From Anaerolineales bacterium (GTDB lineage: Bacteria > Chloroflexota > Anaerolineae > Anaerolineales > UBA6663): a stretch of DNA of 6,737 nucleotides. Below are positions 6,410 through 6,737 of the stretch, piece after piece. The stretch covers positions 1 through 6,737 of the forward strand of contig JAGOBN010000226.1 in NCBI GenBank assembly GCA_017999235.1, written 5' to 3'. The position numbers and the translations under genes were made by a program. Each line of letters begins with the position of its first letter. Within the stretch, counting starts at the first letter, position 1. The notes below the pieces were generated by a model. The model searched no databases. It saw only the letters and a program-made list of their open reading frames with translations, and was not told the origin of the DNA.

Positions 6410-6737
6410 ACTTGATCTGCGCGGCATTATCCCGGCCATCGTCTCGCCGATGACGCCGGACGGCGAGCTGGATCTCGCGAGCCTGCGGTCTTACGTGGAG
6501 TGGCTGGTGGCCCAGGGGCCGATTGCGCTGGCCGTCAACGCGGACACGGGCGAAGGTCCGCATCTGACCGGCGATGAACGGCGCCGCATGCTGGAGACGG
6601 TGGTCGAGGTCGTCGCCGGGCGCTGCCGGGTGGTGGCCGGCGTGGGCGGGCCCTCCACCGCCCAGGGCGCGGCCAATGCCCGCACCGCCCAAGCGGCCGG
6701 CGCGGACGCGCTGCTGGTATTCCCCATCCCCACGTTT
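6402..6737 (+). CDS. DHDPS / N-acetylneuraminate lyase (DapA) family protein, N-terminal part, cut by window end
   Basis: The first 112 residues are visible and the frame is open to the last base. The pattern is that of the class I lyase TIM barrel: LRGIIPAIVSPMTPDGELDLASLRSYVEWLV (6-36), LAVNADTGEGPHLTGDERRRMLETVVEVVAGRCRVVAGVGG (43-83) and the 'A-G-A-D-A-L-L-V-F-P' strand (99-108). The usual G-T-T-G-E loop appears as A47-D48-T49-G50-E51, so the first Thr, part of the DapA proton relay, is Asp. The Schiff-base Lys and the catalytic Tyr lie beyond the window. Members cleave, condense or dehydrate 2-keto-acid sugars (neuraminate lyase, KDG aldolase, keto-deoxyglucarate dehydratase) or make the lysine precursor. 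The loop change and the sugar-gene context argue for a catabolic role rather than lysine synthesis. It overlaps the oxidoreductase gene by 8 bases. Confidence 0.88.
   Translation, partial: MHELDLRGIIPAIVSPMTPDGELDLASLRSYVEWLVAQGPIALAVNADTGEGPHLTGDERRRMLETVVEVVAGRCRVVAGVGGPSTAQGAANARTAQAAGADALLVFPIPTF

Noticed and set aside
1..6737. Mobile elements, CRISPR arrays, tRNA or rRNA genes, defence systems
   Set aside because: There are no transposase, integrase, nuclease or toxin motifs, no spaced direct repeats and no tRNA-like cloverleaf. The window is fully occupied by metabolic genes of uniform composition.

Overview
This is a very GC-rich window of densely packed bacterial genes, all on the + strand. 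It reads as one co-directional operon, incomplete at both ends. The largest gap between genes is about 49 bases and most neighbours touch or overlap. No RNA gene, insertion sequence, CRISPR array, integrase, clear terminator or internal promoter is visible. GC-rich codon use is uniform throughout, so nothing looks recently transferred. The mix of a GntR/UTRA regulator, a luciferase-like flavin enzyme, Gfo/Idh/MocA and DUF2264 families suits Chloroflexota, with Actinomycetota or another high-GC soil or sediment lineage as alternatives. This is a guess from gene content; there is no marker gene.

Layout: (1) 1-186, the last 61 residues of a GntR-family regulator (UTRA ligand-binding domain); (2) 186-1031, a TIM-barrel sugar isomerase/epimerase-like protein; (3) 1081-2064, a luciferase-like (LLM) flavin- or F420-dependent oxidoreductase; (4) 2071-4380, a large DUF2264 protein, probably acting on glycosides; (5) 4390-5343, a cytoplasmic-type polysaccharide deacetylase with the NodB fold; (6) 5336-6409, a Gfo/Idh/MocA NAD(P)-dependent sugar oxidoreductase; (7) 6402-6737, the first 112 residues of a DHDPS/N-acetylneuraminate-lyase-family aldolase or dehydratase.

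Together these look like a regulator-led cassette for breaking down a modified or oxidised carbohydrate. DUF2264 would open a glycoside (a uronide is one possibility), and the NodB-type enzyme would remove an acyl group. The Gfo/Idh/MocA, isomerase-like and flavin enzymes would carry out redox and rearrangement steps, and the DHDPS-type lyase would cleave or dehydrate a keto-acid sugar. The protein families are well supported by motifs. The substrate and the order of steps are inference. None of the proteins whose N-terminus is visible shows an export signal, so the chemistry is probably intracellular and would need a transporter outside the window. The less ordinary points are a flavin monooxygenase-like enzyme inside a sugar operon, and non-canonical active-site positions in the isomerase, the oxidoreductase and the lyase.
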